Source: Geosiphon pyriformis
Lineage: Eukaryota > Glomeromycota > Glomeromycetes > Archaeosporales > Geosiphonaceae
Assembly: GCA_016748015.1 (NCBI GenBank)
Contig: JAAOMT010000281.1
Coordinates: forward strand, 1-50,318
Length of the DNA stretch: 50,318 nt
Reading direction: 5' to 3'
In this document: positions 35,881 through 47,932 of the stretch, piece by piece
Layout: every line of letters starts with the position of its first letter
Position numbering within the stretch: the first letter of the stretch is position 1
Program-made: the position numbers and the translations under genes
The notes under the pieces: model-generated
Databases searched by the model: none
Told to the model about the DNA's origin: nothing
Seen by the model: the letters and a program-made list of their open reading frames with translations, nothing else

Positions 35881-36606
35881 GGCTATTAAAAGAATGTTGT
35901 CAGCTGATCGGACCATTTTCTTAACAAGGTGTTAAAGGCAAACAACGCCATACAACTGGTCAGAAATGAAAGCTTAAATTCATCTAGAATTCTGGCTGTT
36001 TCTAATCTGGAACACTGGAAGTTTGTGAATGCGTCACATAAAGCTTTTGGGTAATTTATATTAAAAATTTTGTAATGGTAACAGTAATCACTAAATATGG
36101 AATGTTGCACAAAAAATCGGCTGGTCAATGATAGTTGGTTGGCTGGTTGGTTGGTCACGTCAAGGGAGCCAAAGAAAAACTGTAAAAGTTGCTCGGTATA
36201 TCAAGGAAGAGAAATAGCAGGAAAATAAGAATCTCACTGTTATTGTTGACAAAAATAACTTCAGTCAACCACAAGGGATGATTCTATGTGACGCATGGCT
36301 GCTGTTAAACATAAACCAAGTGTAACAAATAAGATTAACATTCATTAAGTTTGGAAATGAGGACTTTTCAAGTAGAACAGAGATTCTTGCCCACATGGAT
36401 AATGATTAAAAAACATCCAAGGCTCGTGCAAGCTTTGGATTTGGTTTGTAATCCTCTTCTGAAAGTTTATCAAGTATATATAAGAAATTTTCAGTGTAAC
36501 TCGAATTATTTTACATCATGTTGTAACCCAATAAAATGATCGAAAATTTAAATCTTAGAAAAGAGCAAGCATCTTGTGTATAAATTATTAAAATATCTAA
36601 ACATAC
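35881..36606. other. Near-normal composition, no gene resolved
   Basis: Less AT-rich than its surroundings, with coding-like pieces (plus-strand ANNAIQLVRNESLNSSRIL and LEHWKFVNASHKAFG) interrupted by stops. GGTTGGCTGGTTGGTTGGTC at 36,136-36,155 is a short G/T-rich run. Possibly a decayed gene; family unknown. Confidence 0.25.
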
Positions 36607-36998
36607 CGTCCAATGCGATGACGATAAAGAAACTTGTGAAAATTTAAATATGAAATAGATTGTACCACGCCGCTAATGTAGGGTTTTCCTAGTAATCTTA
36701 AAATTTGTTTGTTTAGAATATTTTCGTCACGAATAAACAGATCCGATTCCTGGAAGGTAAAAATCAACAAATTTTATAGTATTTGTGAGGTGAATTATTT
36801 TGATAAACATACAGCCAGAGCAGAATAAAAAGCATTCATGGCTGTATTGTAATTGAAATTATGCGTTAATTCAGTCATGTTAAGTGTGATGCCTGACTTC
36901 AAAAGAGAAGTTTTGATATTGAACTTTGCTGGCAGTTCATAATAAATGAAAAGGTAAGTAAGTAGATTTCTCAGCAATTTAGTTGATAGGATAACCAC
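36607..36998 (-). pseudogene. Two exons of an unidentified gene
   Basis: Exon 36,998-36,813 (ending LTHNFNYNTAMNAFYSALA) has a GTATGT donor. A 63-bp intron ends CCTTCCAG, and the next exon 36,749-36,607 continues in phase with ESDLFIRDENILNKQILRLL, GKPYISGVVQSISYLN and FLYRHRIG before another GTATGT donor. Both the first and last exons of the gene are missing from what I can read, so status is uncertain. The LF-R-EN-LNK-LLGKPYI pattern is distantly like the LFRxNSLxxK..VGxxYL block of RasGAP domains, but the match is weak and I would not name it. Confidence 0.45.
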
Positions 36999-37669
36999 CA
37001 GATTTAGAATATTTTATATTAATAATAAATCTCCGTGGGGAAATCAAGCTTTTATTATGTTTATGAAAGAGTAAAAGGGAGAAAGGATAGAAGCCTGATG
37101 AAACTTAAAAATATCTAATAACTCTGGTGTCATCATTGATATATTTAATTTTCGATTAAGAAATCACGTAGTTTGAAAAGCTAGTGATAAGAGTTTCTCA
37201 AATTTAAGCTGAAAAAGTATATTTCAAATGTCAACAATATTCAATTCGCATAAAATTTTAAGAAACCATTAGTATTTAGAAATCAAATTTTATATTTTAG
37301 AATTTTTTTACTTGCAACAAAACTCATTTAAAATGATTAAATTCTTCAGAACTAATTAGTTAATTTTTATTTTTGTTAAAAAAAAAAAATTTTGAATTAT
37401 TTTATTTTGAAATTTAAATTTTTTTTTCAAATTAAATATTTATAAAAGTTTATTTTTATAATAATAATAAAATTTGTAGTTGTAATTGTAAAATATCGTT
37501 AAATAATTGAATTAATGTTAGAGGAATGATATCATAGGCGAAGTGTGTTTTGATGATAAATAACCTTGTCGAAAATAATCATTATTTAAAACAATTGATT
37601 TGATTAAGCATAAAATTTTTTAAAATCTGAATTATTCAAAATTGGTATACTTTGAATATAAGAAATTTA

Positions 37670-37907
37670 GAGCATCGATAATGTTCATCTGTCACAACAA
37701 TTACCAAAATTCAGAACGTTTTGCATAAATCACGGCCCAGATTATATTACGCATACTGATACCACTTTACAGGTTCTTCATCTGATTTTCCCACTCCTCC
37801 CTAAAATTGATACATTATACCTAGACGGTATTGCACCTCGACAAGACCTTGTTCGGCAGCAGTTCGACACCACTTTACTTTCATTATTAAATGTGTACGC
37901 TGAATGA
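37670..37907 (+). pseudogene. Isolated coding exon, possibly F-box/LRR-like
   Basis: About 78 open codons ending TGA at 37,907: LSQQLPKFRTFCINHGPDYI, TLQVLHLIFPLLPKIDTLYL, DGIAPRQDLVRQQFDTTLLS, LLNVYAE. Leu spacing (LQVLHLIFPLLPKIDTLYLDGI) recalls leucine-rich repeats of fungal F-box-type proteins. It lacks a Met and neighbours that join in phase. A further broken coding-like patch lies at 38,170-38,440 (HDFEMENDRWKFPKAKTPDE in one frame), perhaps the same decayed gene. Confidence 0.4.
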
Positions 37908-38440
37908 GTTATCAGTTTCTTTCAAAAAATTTTGATCATTCAGTTACTTTTAAAGACGAAAAAGCTTGAGAAATACTGGAATCAAGGTTCGATCTTTACA
38001 ATTAGGCCAAGTTATTTATTTGGGAAATTTCATTTATTCAATTATATTGAAGCGAAAATGGTTTCAATATTCAAAAGAAATTATGTTTAGCATTGATGTT
38101 TTCTAACCAGCTACTTTTGTAAAGCTAAACATGTAAATCATTAAACCGATGAGAAGGCAATCCCTTAAAGGTTTCTGGGCAAATTTCGCTTGCAACTTGG
38201 GAAATTTAATCGCCAGATTGGCATTTGCTACATGATTTTGAAATGGAGAATGACCGCTGGAAATTTCCAAAAGCAAAGACACCTGATGAATAAATATCGG
38301 AAGCTGTCGTGTACCTATAAGTTCCTTCTATTAAGAGAATTGGGTCAATATATGTTATCACCCCGAGAATATTTTTGGTCTATGATAATTCATGGTCGTT
38401 CAATTTTGAAAGTTCAGATCGCTTTTCATTTTTGATCAGT

Positions 38441-39667
38441 ATATTTTTAGGGTACTTAAATCATAAAAATAGGCTTCCATTATATATTTGATTAAAATGA
38501 TTTCAATTTTTTTTACTTTTAAAGAAAAAAATAAAAACTCACTAGGTCTCTCTGTGAAATGTATTTCTTTCATGTAAATATGTTAAGACGTCAACTATAT
38601 TTTTAGCCAGGTCAATTTTTTATTAGTTCCAAGCAAATCAAATTGATCTTTCAAGTGTTTTTCAAAGTGTCCTTCCATTAGCATATTACCTTACAAGAAT
38701 ATTATCTTCATTAGTGGCTATAAGAAATCAAAAGTTTAATATAATTTTAATTTAAATAGCGTGTAAAAAGAATACTCGTTTCAAACCTCGGAATAGGTCA
38801 AAAAATTGCGTGACATATGAATTTTCTTTATCACCCAATTTGCACTTTTAAAATTTATTTTAAAAATTTAGGTTAGCTTCGTCAGTTCATAAAGATTAAA
38901 AAGATTTTTTATACGTATTACCTGAGGTTTAAAAATACTTAATTCTTGCTGTATGAAAAAGTCGTTGTGATACCATTTGATGTCTAAATATTACGTGAAA
39001 CTTCACTATTGCTTCCATTTGTAGTAATAGTAGCCGAGGCCAAATTAATTGATATTTATGAATATATCTAATTCTAAATTCCACTATTGTTGTTGATTCA
39101 TTTAAAAAATCCTCTAAACTGCTTTTCTAAATTATTTTTTTGGATTGGCCACATATGAATAGTAAAAAAAATGTTCTGGGTCAACAAATTGTTCATTTTT
39201 GATGATTCACTGCATATATTGTTTTTACCAATCAGACTACAGTGAAACTTGTAAGACGTTAGACGAATTATCTGGTTCAAAAATAATAATCAAAAAAAAT
39301 ATATTTTTAGATGTATTAAAGATTTTCGAATCATTGACAATTTTTTTCACACAAGGATAAGTGAGATCATTTATACAAATTATTGATATAAAAATTTTGC
39401 TATCAGTATGATGACAAATAAATTTGTAAATTAAAGCTGAACTGAAAAATATTGTTAAAAATGTTTTCAATATTAAAATATCTAATTGAAGTATGCTATT
39501 ATGAGACCCACACTCCATGGCCTATATTGTAAAGAATCTAATACTTGATTGATATCCGGATATCAAGTTGAAATCTATTACTAACTGTATTTCCCAAACT
39601 AAAACTATACATGTAATTAAAAAAAATCCTCCCCACCACCACCTCTCAATTTTTTAAAATCTTATTG
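38441..39667. other. Intergenic DNA downstream of PLAC8 gene 1
   Basis: Nothing supported. The frames at 39,098-39,518 are short and without recognisable domains. Confidence 0.4.
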
Positions 39668-40218
39668 CTAGTTTTGCTCATCTTCAAGTTCACGATTTTC
39701 TTGGGCCAAAGCGCAACAAGGTACAATACCATGATAAATTGCATCTTCAACTAGACTTCCTCTAATATTTTTCTGTGTACGAATCTCACCACGATTAAGG
39801 GTACCGAGTACGCAAGAAAGACCAAAACAACAGTACATTAGACCACAGTAAATTGCTGTATGTTTTACTTTTGATTCGGGATCGTTGGTAATTTTGGCCC
39901 TATTTTCACCGTAGACAAGACATGGAAGACACCAACTTTTGACGGCTATTTAATTTTTAGGAATAGTTATAGAAAATAAAAATAATAATTCAATCAATGA
40001 TTTGAACATTTATTTAAATAATATTACGTAAAAGATTTCAATTTAAAAATAAAATACGTACCCAATTCAGGAAGAGCGAAACAATCAAAAATAGGATTTT
40101 TCCATTCACGTGGTTCTCCTTCAAATGCTACATGTTCTTTATGACCTCCGGGAGCATTCATTTGAGAGCCCATTTGTGGAGCAGGGGCATATTCTTGGTG
40201 TTGTTGTTGTTGTTGCAT

Positions 40219-40270
<52 letters not shown>

Positions 40271-40275
40271 GACAT
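39668..40275 (-). CDS. PLAC8-family Cys-rich protein with N-terminal poly-Q
   Basis: Two exons (40,275-40,062 and 39,945-39,668) around a 116-bp intron (GTACGT...AAATAG) join in phase to 163 residues. The N-terminus is a glutamine tract of more than 20 Gln broken once by Met, then a Pro/Gly/Met-rich linker. The PLAC8 domain starts at WKNPIFDCFALPELG and continues SWCLPCLVYGENRAKI, the short hydrophobic stretch YCGLMYCCFGLSCVLGTLNR, EIRTQKNIRGS and ends CCALAQENRELEDEQN, the family's CCxxCALxQExREL signature (here PCCALAQENREL). PLAC8 proteins are small membrane-associated proteins in fungi, plants and animals, tied to metal handling or cell-size control in some members. Its role here is unknown. 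A TATA-like TATAAATATAAAA lies about 45 bp before the start. Confidence 0.93.
40199..40271. repeat. TTG/CAA trinucleotide repeat coding poly-Q
   Basis: About 24 near-perfect TTG triplets with one CAT and a short interruption. On the minus strand they are CAA codons of the PLAC8 gene, so repeat-length change alters the protein without shifting the frame. Confidence 0.95.
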
Positions 40276-41267
40276 TTTTCTGTAAATTTAGATTTTGAGA
40301 ATGAAAAAAGATGCGTTTTATATTTATAATTGAAATTTATTTTTCAATATTTTTTTTTATTCGTTTCTAAAAACCTAGAGAAAAAGTTCTCCCAACCCAT
40401 TTGCTTCTTTCCTTTTATATAAAAAAAACCTTGAAGAATTTGTGCTTTAACAAAGTCCTTTTTCATCAATGCAGGGAGAAACTTTACCAAGATTTCTTTT
40501 ACAAAAAAAACTGTGTTACGGTAACTCAATCTAAATACAATTTAAATTATGTGTTCAACAATTTGCACACCAATACATTGTCGAAGGAGTTATCTATCCA
40601 TAAAATTATATTGAATGCCTTAACTTTTGAGCGCAGTGAGAAAAACGGAAAATCAAAATTTTAAATCATATATTTGATGCATACTACAATTAACACCTGT
40701 GCAGACTTTGCATATGCTCTAGAGGGGTGCAGAATTGGGTAATAGTGAAAATCATGAACCATTTTTTGAAAATTAATTAAGAACTCCGAGTGTGAAAAAA
40801 TTTTAAATTATTATTAGAAAACCATCGCCCTCATTAACAATAAAAAATTTTAAAGTTAACCGCCTTTGCTTTAAATCGCGTTTCAATGAATGAAAAAATC
40901 AAATTTTTTGAGAAGGTTTTTTTTTTAATCAAATTTCTAGCGTAACTCTCAACTATCATAACCCGTTGACAACAAGTCGAACTTCATATTTCCAATCACA
41001 AAAATTTGTGAAATAATTGTCGGAAATATTTTTCAAATTCGTGTATCGTTTCAAATTATATGAGCTGAATACAAATTAAGAGTTCGGTGAAAATGTTTTT
41101 TTCAACATCATTTGTTCTTTGAAAATTTTTTCTTTGTAGTAATATTTCACAAATTAAAGTATTGACATTTTATGTTAACCGGAGTAAAGGTGACCTTGAT
41201 ACAAATTGTTTTAACTTGCATCCTTCCAAAAATATTTGTCAAGAAAGTCTATCATCCCTTATTTAGT

Positions 41268-41268
<1 letters not shown>

Positions 41269-41302
<34 letters not shown>

Positions 41303-41325
41303 GCCTGTCTGCCTGTCTGTCTGTC
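41269..41325. repeat. (TCTG)n microsatellite, about 14 units
   Basis: Tandem GTCT/GCCT units with two GCCT variants. It makes the overlapping plus-strand frame read as Cys-Leu-Ser-Val repeats, a by-product of the repeat. Confidence 0.95.
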
Positions 41326-42100
41326 GTAACTTGAATAAAGTTTGTAACAAGAAAAACCTGTTCCGAACCAATATAAATATTTCTTTAGTCGTTGTTATTA
41401 TCTGGAGCTTATCTCTATTCGTTTCGCATATTAAAAATATTCAAAGTTAAGCAGCAATAATAATATTTAGCATGTGCTCTATTAAAAAATCAAAATTACT
41501 TCAAATGCTCTTTAAGTGTGATAGTTTTGGTAAGGGAAATTTTAATTTTTCAAGTATTGTTTAAAAGAAAAAACAATCAATACTATTTTGCATTTCTAAT
41601 AGATTTTTCTTTGAAATTCTTCCGAATTGAAACGTACTTTAATATTCTCAGTTTCAGGTGAAAAAAAATATTGAACCAATATATTAAAGTTATTTACAAA
41701 GCTTTTTTTGCTCTTCATACCTATAAAAAAAAAAAAAATAGTACTATTTTTCTAAAAGGAATAACTTTTAAATCAATTTCAAAAGATAAGAAATCATTCT
41801 TTTATTCATTCAATAATTGATTGAGTCACATTTGAATTATGCATTTTCATGCAAGTTATTGTATAAAATGAATTCTAGTATAGAAATCCTAGAATTCTCT
41901 TGGAAAAAATAATTTTATTGAAAACAAGATTTTTCAGGTATTTTCAAAATGATGAATTGTAATAAACAAAAAAAAAGTTTTTCAAAAAGTTTTAAATCTT
42001 TTATAGCATTTATCATCGTTTTTGAAGATCAAAATATTTCAAAACCTGAAATTTTTGAGTAACAGGTTTAGACATCAAGCATATGATATTTTAAATCAAG

Positions 42101-42102
<2 letters not shown>

Positions 42103-42140
<38 letters not shown>

Positions 42141-42141
42141 G
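42103..42141. repeat. (ATT)n microsatellite, about 13 units
   Basis: Uninterrupted ATT triplets. Confidence 0.95.
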
Positions 42142-42953
42142 CTAAACTTCTCATGCTTAAATTAAAATTATAGATGCATCCTAAATTCTATTTTAAAATT
42201 TTATGATAAAACAACAGGTGCTTGAGAAGTAATTATTTATATAACATGAGTTTTAAGGAAAAAAAAAAGGTATAATATTTGTTGGTTTTCAATAAAAAAT
42301 CCCATTAAATTGTAATTGAAAAGTGGCAACGAAATATAAAAAGAAATTTTCCCATGATCAAAAAAACTTAAAAATACATATTTTTGGGGAAAATGGGATT
42401 ACAACTCTAATAAAATAACACCTCAAGTGAGAGCCTTTTGATTTAACCGATTCTTTGATTCTCATCCCTATAAATTGTCATCTGATCAAACATGGAATTC
42501 TTTTTTACCCTATCATAATATATCCTGATTTGTTAGATATGATCATTGATAAAAACTTTTTCATAAAAAATATATATATAAATTCTGTACTTGATCATAG
42601 ACACTTTACAAGTTGTGCTTCCACAAAGAAAAGTAGTTATCACATAAACCCTTCTTCATCTACATTCATTTTCCCCAGAAATGGTAATAATTATGATAAT
42701 CATATATTATTATCATACTGATCTCTAGACTAACTCAAATATCCTCGAGTTAAAACATTCGAATCTCGTTTTACTTGAAACAAAATAGTGAAAAAGTAAA
42801 TAATCGAATTAAAAGAACAAATGGTCAAAGTACTTTTTTTGGAAACTACAGATCAAATGATCATGATAAAAGATAATTTGAAATTCGATGTGTTTTTTAT
42901 TTCTATAATAAAATTTTAAATCGATTTCCAAACCATTTTGAAGATATTAAAAA

Positions 42954-44684
42954 ATGTCAACAGAACTCGATCCTTCACAAAGAATCATACGACCATTAAC
43001 TCCTTTAGAAAGATTTTACACAATTCGTCAATCCTTAGACTATTATCACAATATTCTTTCTATGGTCACATACAATCATCCTTTGCTCGCATCGATCCCT
43101 TCCTCAGCCTTAATTGAGACACTAACTCCAATATTAACGGAAACGATCACCCATCTAATTAACAGCCTTCCTTCACTTTCAATCGCAATCACTGATATTA
43201 AATCAGATGAACCGAAATTCGTACATGTTCCAGAAATTAATTTAAATCAGATTATAAGATTCGTATGGTGTCAAGAAAAACAAGATGTTGAGCAAGTTTT
43301 TGAAGATGAACATGATTTGGTTTTTGACCAAGAGGATACCAGAAAGGTATTGTGGCGATGTGTTGTTTTATTATGGAGGTCGAATGGTGAGATGGAAAAT
43401 TTTTCAAATTCGGCCAGCGAAATTCAAACTTCAACCACCGATCAATCGAGCCAAATTGGAATTCTTTTTTGTTACCATCATTCAATAGGCGATGGTCAAT
43501 CCTCATTCGTGTTTCATTCGGAATTATCTTCTCTTCTAAACACCAATTTCTCTAATTTCTCAATTAAATTACAATCAAAATCTCAATCACCTCAAAAAAC
43601 TCTTTCAAAAATTAATACTAATTTCCAACAAATAGCACCACCATTAGAGCACTTTATCAATCTCCGTCCACCGTTCCTCAAATTAATCCGCCTTATTACA
43701 CCTTTATTTCTTATTCCAGAACCTATTAAGAATGTGTTTCTACCTGATTATTGGGGTGGGGATATTCATGCGATGGATGTCAAAAAAGGATTAAAGACCA
43801 AAGTTATAATTATTAAAGTTGAGGAAGAAGTTTTGAATGAGATTTATGAAAAAGCAAAACAGAATGAAACGACGGTGCATGCAGTAATGAATACCGCTAT
43901 GGTTTTCGGAATATATAAACATCTCTTACCCAAGAAAGTGGAAGATAATTCGAAATCTAATGTATCAAACAAAAAAAAAATGATTCGAACATCATCACCC
44001 ATCTCGTTTCGAAAACAATCCTCACCACCAATTCCAGTCACAAATATGGGTAACTACATTAGCGAAGTCGTCGTCGATATACCATTCACCAAAATCCAAA
44101 CAAAAGGCAAAAAGGCAGATAATCTTTTTTGGAATATGGCACGTGATTGGAAAAAACAGTGCCTTCAACAGGTTGAAGGGACCAAATATAAGATTTGGTT
44201 TTTGAAATTACTTGGAAAAAAATTTGGAAAGTGGGAAAAATGGGTAAAAGAGAGAAAGCATGAGAAAAGAGGAATGGGACGAGATGCTAGTGGTCAGATT
44301 TCAAATTTGGGAAGGTGGATTCCGAGATCTGACGAAGAAAGTAAGAAGGATATCGATAAAAATAGTCAAATGAGAGAGGATAATTGGAAGATTATGGATA
44401 TAATTTTTTCGCAATCAGCTAATGTAGGTTTCTTTTTTCTATTTCATATTTTTTTTATCTGAACTGTTATAATTCTTGCTCAAATCACAATAAGTTTCCT
44501 TACAAATCTTTCAAAGGTTATCGGAGGTGCGATTCAAATTAATGCGGCTACATATAAAGATACCTTATCTTTGGCTTTAACTTATCAAGAAGGCGCCATA
44601 GATTCGAGTAAAGTGGAATTGTTTTCTAATGCATTCTTGGATGCTTTGAGAGAAATCGCGCAGAAAGGGAATATTAATATTTGA
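42954..44684 (+). CDS. Alcohol acetyltransferase-like (HHxxxDG) acyltransferase
   Basis: Two exons (42,954-44,423 and 44,517-44,684) around a 93-bp intron (GTAGGT...TTCAAAG) give 545 residues, normal for fungal AATase-like proteins. The N-terminus RIIRPLTPLERFYTIRQSL followed by YHNILSMVTYNHPL is typical of the fungal family. The catalytic motif is YHHSIGDGQSS with His176 and Asp180 (HxxxD). Later blocks: NMGNYISEVVVDIPF, SQSANVIGGAIQINAATY and LALTYQEGAI. The plant BAHD DFGWG motif is absent, which fits AATase or condensation-type enzymes. Expected reaction: acyl transfer from acyl-CoA to an alcohol or amine; substrate unknown. No signal peptide. A low-complexity Ser/Gln segment sits after the HHxxxDG region. 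It stands alone between two PLAC8 genes with no shared direction. Confidence 0.85.
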
Positions 44685-47000
44685 TGAATAGTGTTTAGCT
44701 ACTTGTTTAATGGATAGTACCTTTTCAAAATAAAGATTACATTAATTAAACTACTTTAAACAAATACGAACATATTTCAATTACCATTATATACTGGTGC
44801 AAACCTAAAATAAAAACAAAACCAGTTGGCATTTCAAGTTTTGTTTTAAAAAAGTAACCAAGGCATGATTTAAAAACTGGAATAGTCAGGTATTAACTGT
44901 ATGTGGCTTATTCAAGAGGATATCCTTTTTACTCTTTCGGAATTCTTTTTTTTTTTTTTTTCAATAGCTTCATATAAACATCAATGATCGGAATAAAATA
45001 TCCTTTTTAAACAATGCTATTCTCGCATGATTGGATTTTAAAGATGAGGACAGGTATTTGTTATTGGTTTCAAAGAGAGGTATAAAAGCCTAGATTCACT
45101 ATTTGAGATAAATTCAGCAAAAATTGATGTTGAATGGGAATGCGATAAATAGAATTGATAAAAGTCACTTGAACCAAAACAAATTATTATTTTTAAAATG
45201 TGTTTATTCATCTCAATCATGAATGAACCTTTTAAAAAAGGTAAATGGCGGTACTAAACCTGATTTGATACTTGATGATTTTTGAAAATCATTGAAGATA
45301 CATAAAATTTACAGAGTTTTATGTATGAATGTATGTATGTATGTATATATGTATAGGACATTTATTTTTTTTCTGAGCATGGATTATTTTAAACTGAAAA
45401 AACTAGTTTTTGTCGACCATAATGAAATACTAGTAAAATTGGGATTTTTTGATGTTTACTTTGAACCTGGGGGGTATATATCAATAATTAATTAATTGAT
45501 TTGATTGATTAATTTAAAACAAAGAATTTTGATCATCATATGGAATTCATTTACGTTCATTCTCTTTTGACCTTTGTTATGTGTGTTAATTTAAAGAAAG
45601 AATATTAAGAGTTTTTTCATATTTTCAAATTTTGTTTTTTTATAGTGAAATAGTGAAATAAATTAAAAAGATTTCCAATTAAAGGTGTCAGGAGTTTTCA
45701 AATGTAACTTTAAAAATACATGAAACGAAACTAAACTCAACACTGAAAAAAATCTTGAAAATTTTTAAAACATCTTTTTATTAACTTCAAATATTTCTGA
45801 AAAAAAAAATTTAGATTATACATAATCAATGAAATATATATTTATAATATTTTATCATAGTTTTTTATTTTTTTTTTTTCAAAAAATATATTTGATAATA
45901 AGAAAAATACTTTTATTCGATCGTTTCGAGAAATTCGTCACTATTACGAAAATTTCCAAATTCATTATCATACATAAATGTATTAGCTCTTATCGTGTCT
46001 GTGTGTGTGTGTGTATGTGTTTTTTTTTGTTAAACGGAATAAAGAAAATCATTTAGACTTTATTGGAATTTCCATCTAACCTTAAACGATTTTTATCCAA
46101 ATCATCATTAAAGCGATACAGCTTGAAATTTTATCACACCTAAGTGAGAGTATATTACATGAAATATTTCAGCATCATCTTTTTTTCATATTAAAGTGAT
46201 TTTACATATCCAAAATATTTTTTATCTCAAAATTATAGGAGTAAAATTTTAAAGATGATTGATTGATTCAAATGAAAATTTAAAGATAAAAATTAATGGT
46301 AAAGATTATTGAATCCAATTTTCAAAAAAAATAATGATTAATATTTAGGGAAAAACTTTATTTTTTTGTCGCAATTTGATTCTTGTTTTATATCTATTTA
46401 GGTGTAAATTTAAAAAAAAACTTTATGATTTTAAAATAAAAATTTAAGGTGGGATTAATTCTTTCTTTTCAAATTTTTGAAAATAGTTTGCAAGGCATGT
46501 TATTGGTGTCAACCCTAAAGTTTTCAATCATCATCCTAAAACTCTTATCATTCACCGTTTTTCAATACACAGCATCTCTGAGTGATACACGAGTGAATCG
46601 AAGACATCTCTTTTAAAAGGTTTATTTTGTACTGTCTTCAAGTAAACCAAGTTTGCTTCACGCTTCGAATAAAGACCAAGGATCTAATTATTGAGGAATT
46701 CCAATGAGCTATACTAATAAGCCCATTTTTTCTTTATTTAAACAAATTGCTTTACACTTTAATTATCATCAAATCAATCCACAATCAAAGATAATTGTAT
46801 TTTATCTATATCAATCCTAATTACTACAAAAATATTATTATTAAATTTTTAATTAATTATTCATATTTTTGAGTGAGAAAATTATAAAATTACTGATATT
46901 TGAAAATCATTTTATAAAGTATTCAGATAAATCTTTGTAATATTTATCTATCTTATTTCTATTTGTGTCATTACATACATGACTGAATCGTGTCGCAATA
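44685..47000. other. Intergenic DNA with small repeats
   Basis: No gene supported. Contains TATG units (45,321-45,350), a TG run (45,998-46,020) and poly-T stretches. The 46,500-46,700 patch is slightly less AT-rich but holds no frame I can interpret. Confidence 0.5.
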
Positions 47001-47353
47001 TTATGCCTCATCACCAAATTCACGATTTTCTTGAATTAAGGCGCAGCAATGACAGCAGCAATGAATACACGCGTCCCCCATCAATCCTCCCTATGAAATA
47101 ATGGATTAGAATAAATTAAAATGAAAGAGTCCTTTTTAAAAACCATCAAAATTTTTCAAATTCTTACTTCAATCATCCTCTTCTGACGAATATTACTACG
47201 TGTCATCGTTCCAAGACAACAACTCAATCCCACTGCTAATACCACCCAGTAAATTATACAGTGTGTAGTTGTGTCGGTGGTACCCTCTAATTTTGCTTTT
47301 GTGTCGCCCTGTTTAAAGATGAAAAAGGGACGAAAAATATTTAAATTTTGAAA

Positions 47354-47384
<31 letters not shown>

Positions 47385-47932
47385 TCACGAAAAAGATTTC
47401 TTCACTCACATAAGTAATACATGGACAGCAGCATGATTTGAAACCTGAAAAAGGATTTTTTAATATCAATAAAATAAATTTCAATTCATTAGACCTTCCC
47501 TGAAAAATCGTTTCAACTCGAGCTCGAACTCAAAACCTAGATTTTTAACTTACAAAGCCCAGGAACTGAAAAACAATCCAATAAACCGTGTTTCCAATCG
47601 TTAGCTCCATTATCATGACCTCTTTGTCCTTGTGAAGATGGTTGTGATATTCCAGCATTTTGATTGGTGACAGGTGGTTGCATTTGAGGTTGAACTGAAT
47701 ACCCCATTGGTGGTTGTCCTTGGGTTTGCGCATGTCCTTGATATTGTGGATAACCTGGAGGCGGATAAAGACCTTCACCAGTATTACTTTCTTGATATGC
47801 GTCATGACCAATGTGTGGATTTTGTGGAGGTTGTCCATAAGTTGGTGGGGCTGATTGATGTGGAACTAATGGTGGTGACTCATATGGAACTAATGGTGGT
47901 GAGGCGTATTTTTCTCCCATTTCATTTGACAT
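47001..47932 (-). CDS. PLAC8-family Cys-rich protein, Pro/Gln-rich N-terminus
   Basis: Four exons (47,932-47,554, 47,444-47,410, 47,308-47,168, 47,090-47,001) with GT-AG introns join in phase to 214 residues. Residues 1-110 are Pro/Gln/Tyr-rich, beginning with a duplicated SPPLVPYE/SPPLVPHQ. The PLAC8 domain follows: WKHGLLDCFSVPGLC, FKSCCCPCITY, a hydrophobic segment CIIYWVVLAVGLSCCLGTM, then NIRQKRMIE, and the end CCCHCCALIQENREFGDEA with the conserved CALxQENRE. It shares the domain but not the N-terminus or intron number with the gene at 39.7 kb, so the two are older paralogs, both on the minus strand, 6.7 kb apart. Likely membrane-associated; function unknown. Confidence 0.93.
47357..47383. 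repeat. (ATTG)n microsatellite in intron 2 of PLAC8 gene 2
   Basis: About six to seven GATT units inside the intron 47,309-47,409, which is otherwise short. Confidence 0.9.

Larger units (their letters stand above)
40276..42953. other. Intergenic DNA with microsatellites
   Basis: Divergent spacer between the first PLAC8 gene and the acyltransferase. No gene supported. Holds a TCTG array and an ATT array (listed). Confidence 0.5.

Noticed and set aside
40110-40298. Poly-valine plus-strand frame
   Set aside because: Antisense shadow of the poly-Q tract of the PLAC8 gene.
41172-41450. Plus-strand frame with repeated Cys-Leu-Ser-Val
   Set aside because: Product of the TCTG microsatellite, not a cysteine-rich protein.
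45829-46056. Plus-strand frame with Phe and Cys-Val runs
   Set aside because: Driven by poly-T and TG repeats.
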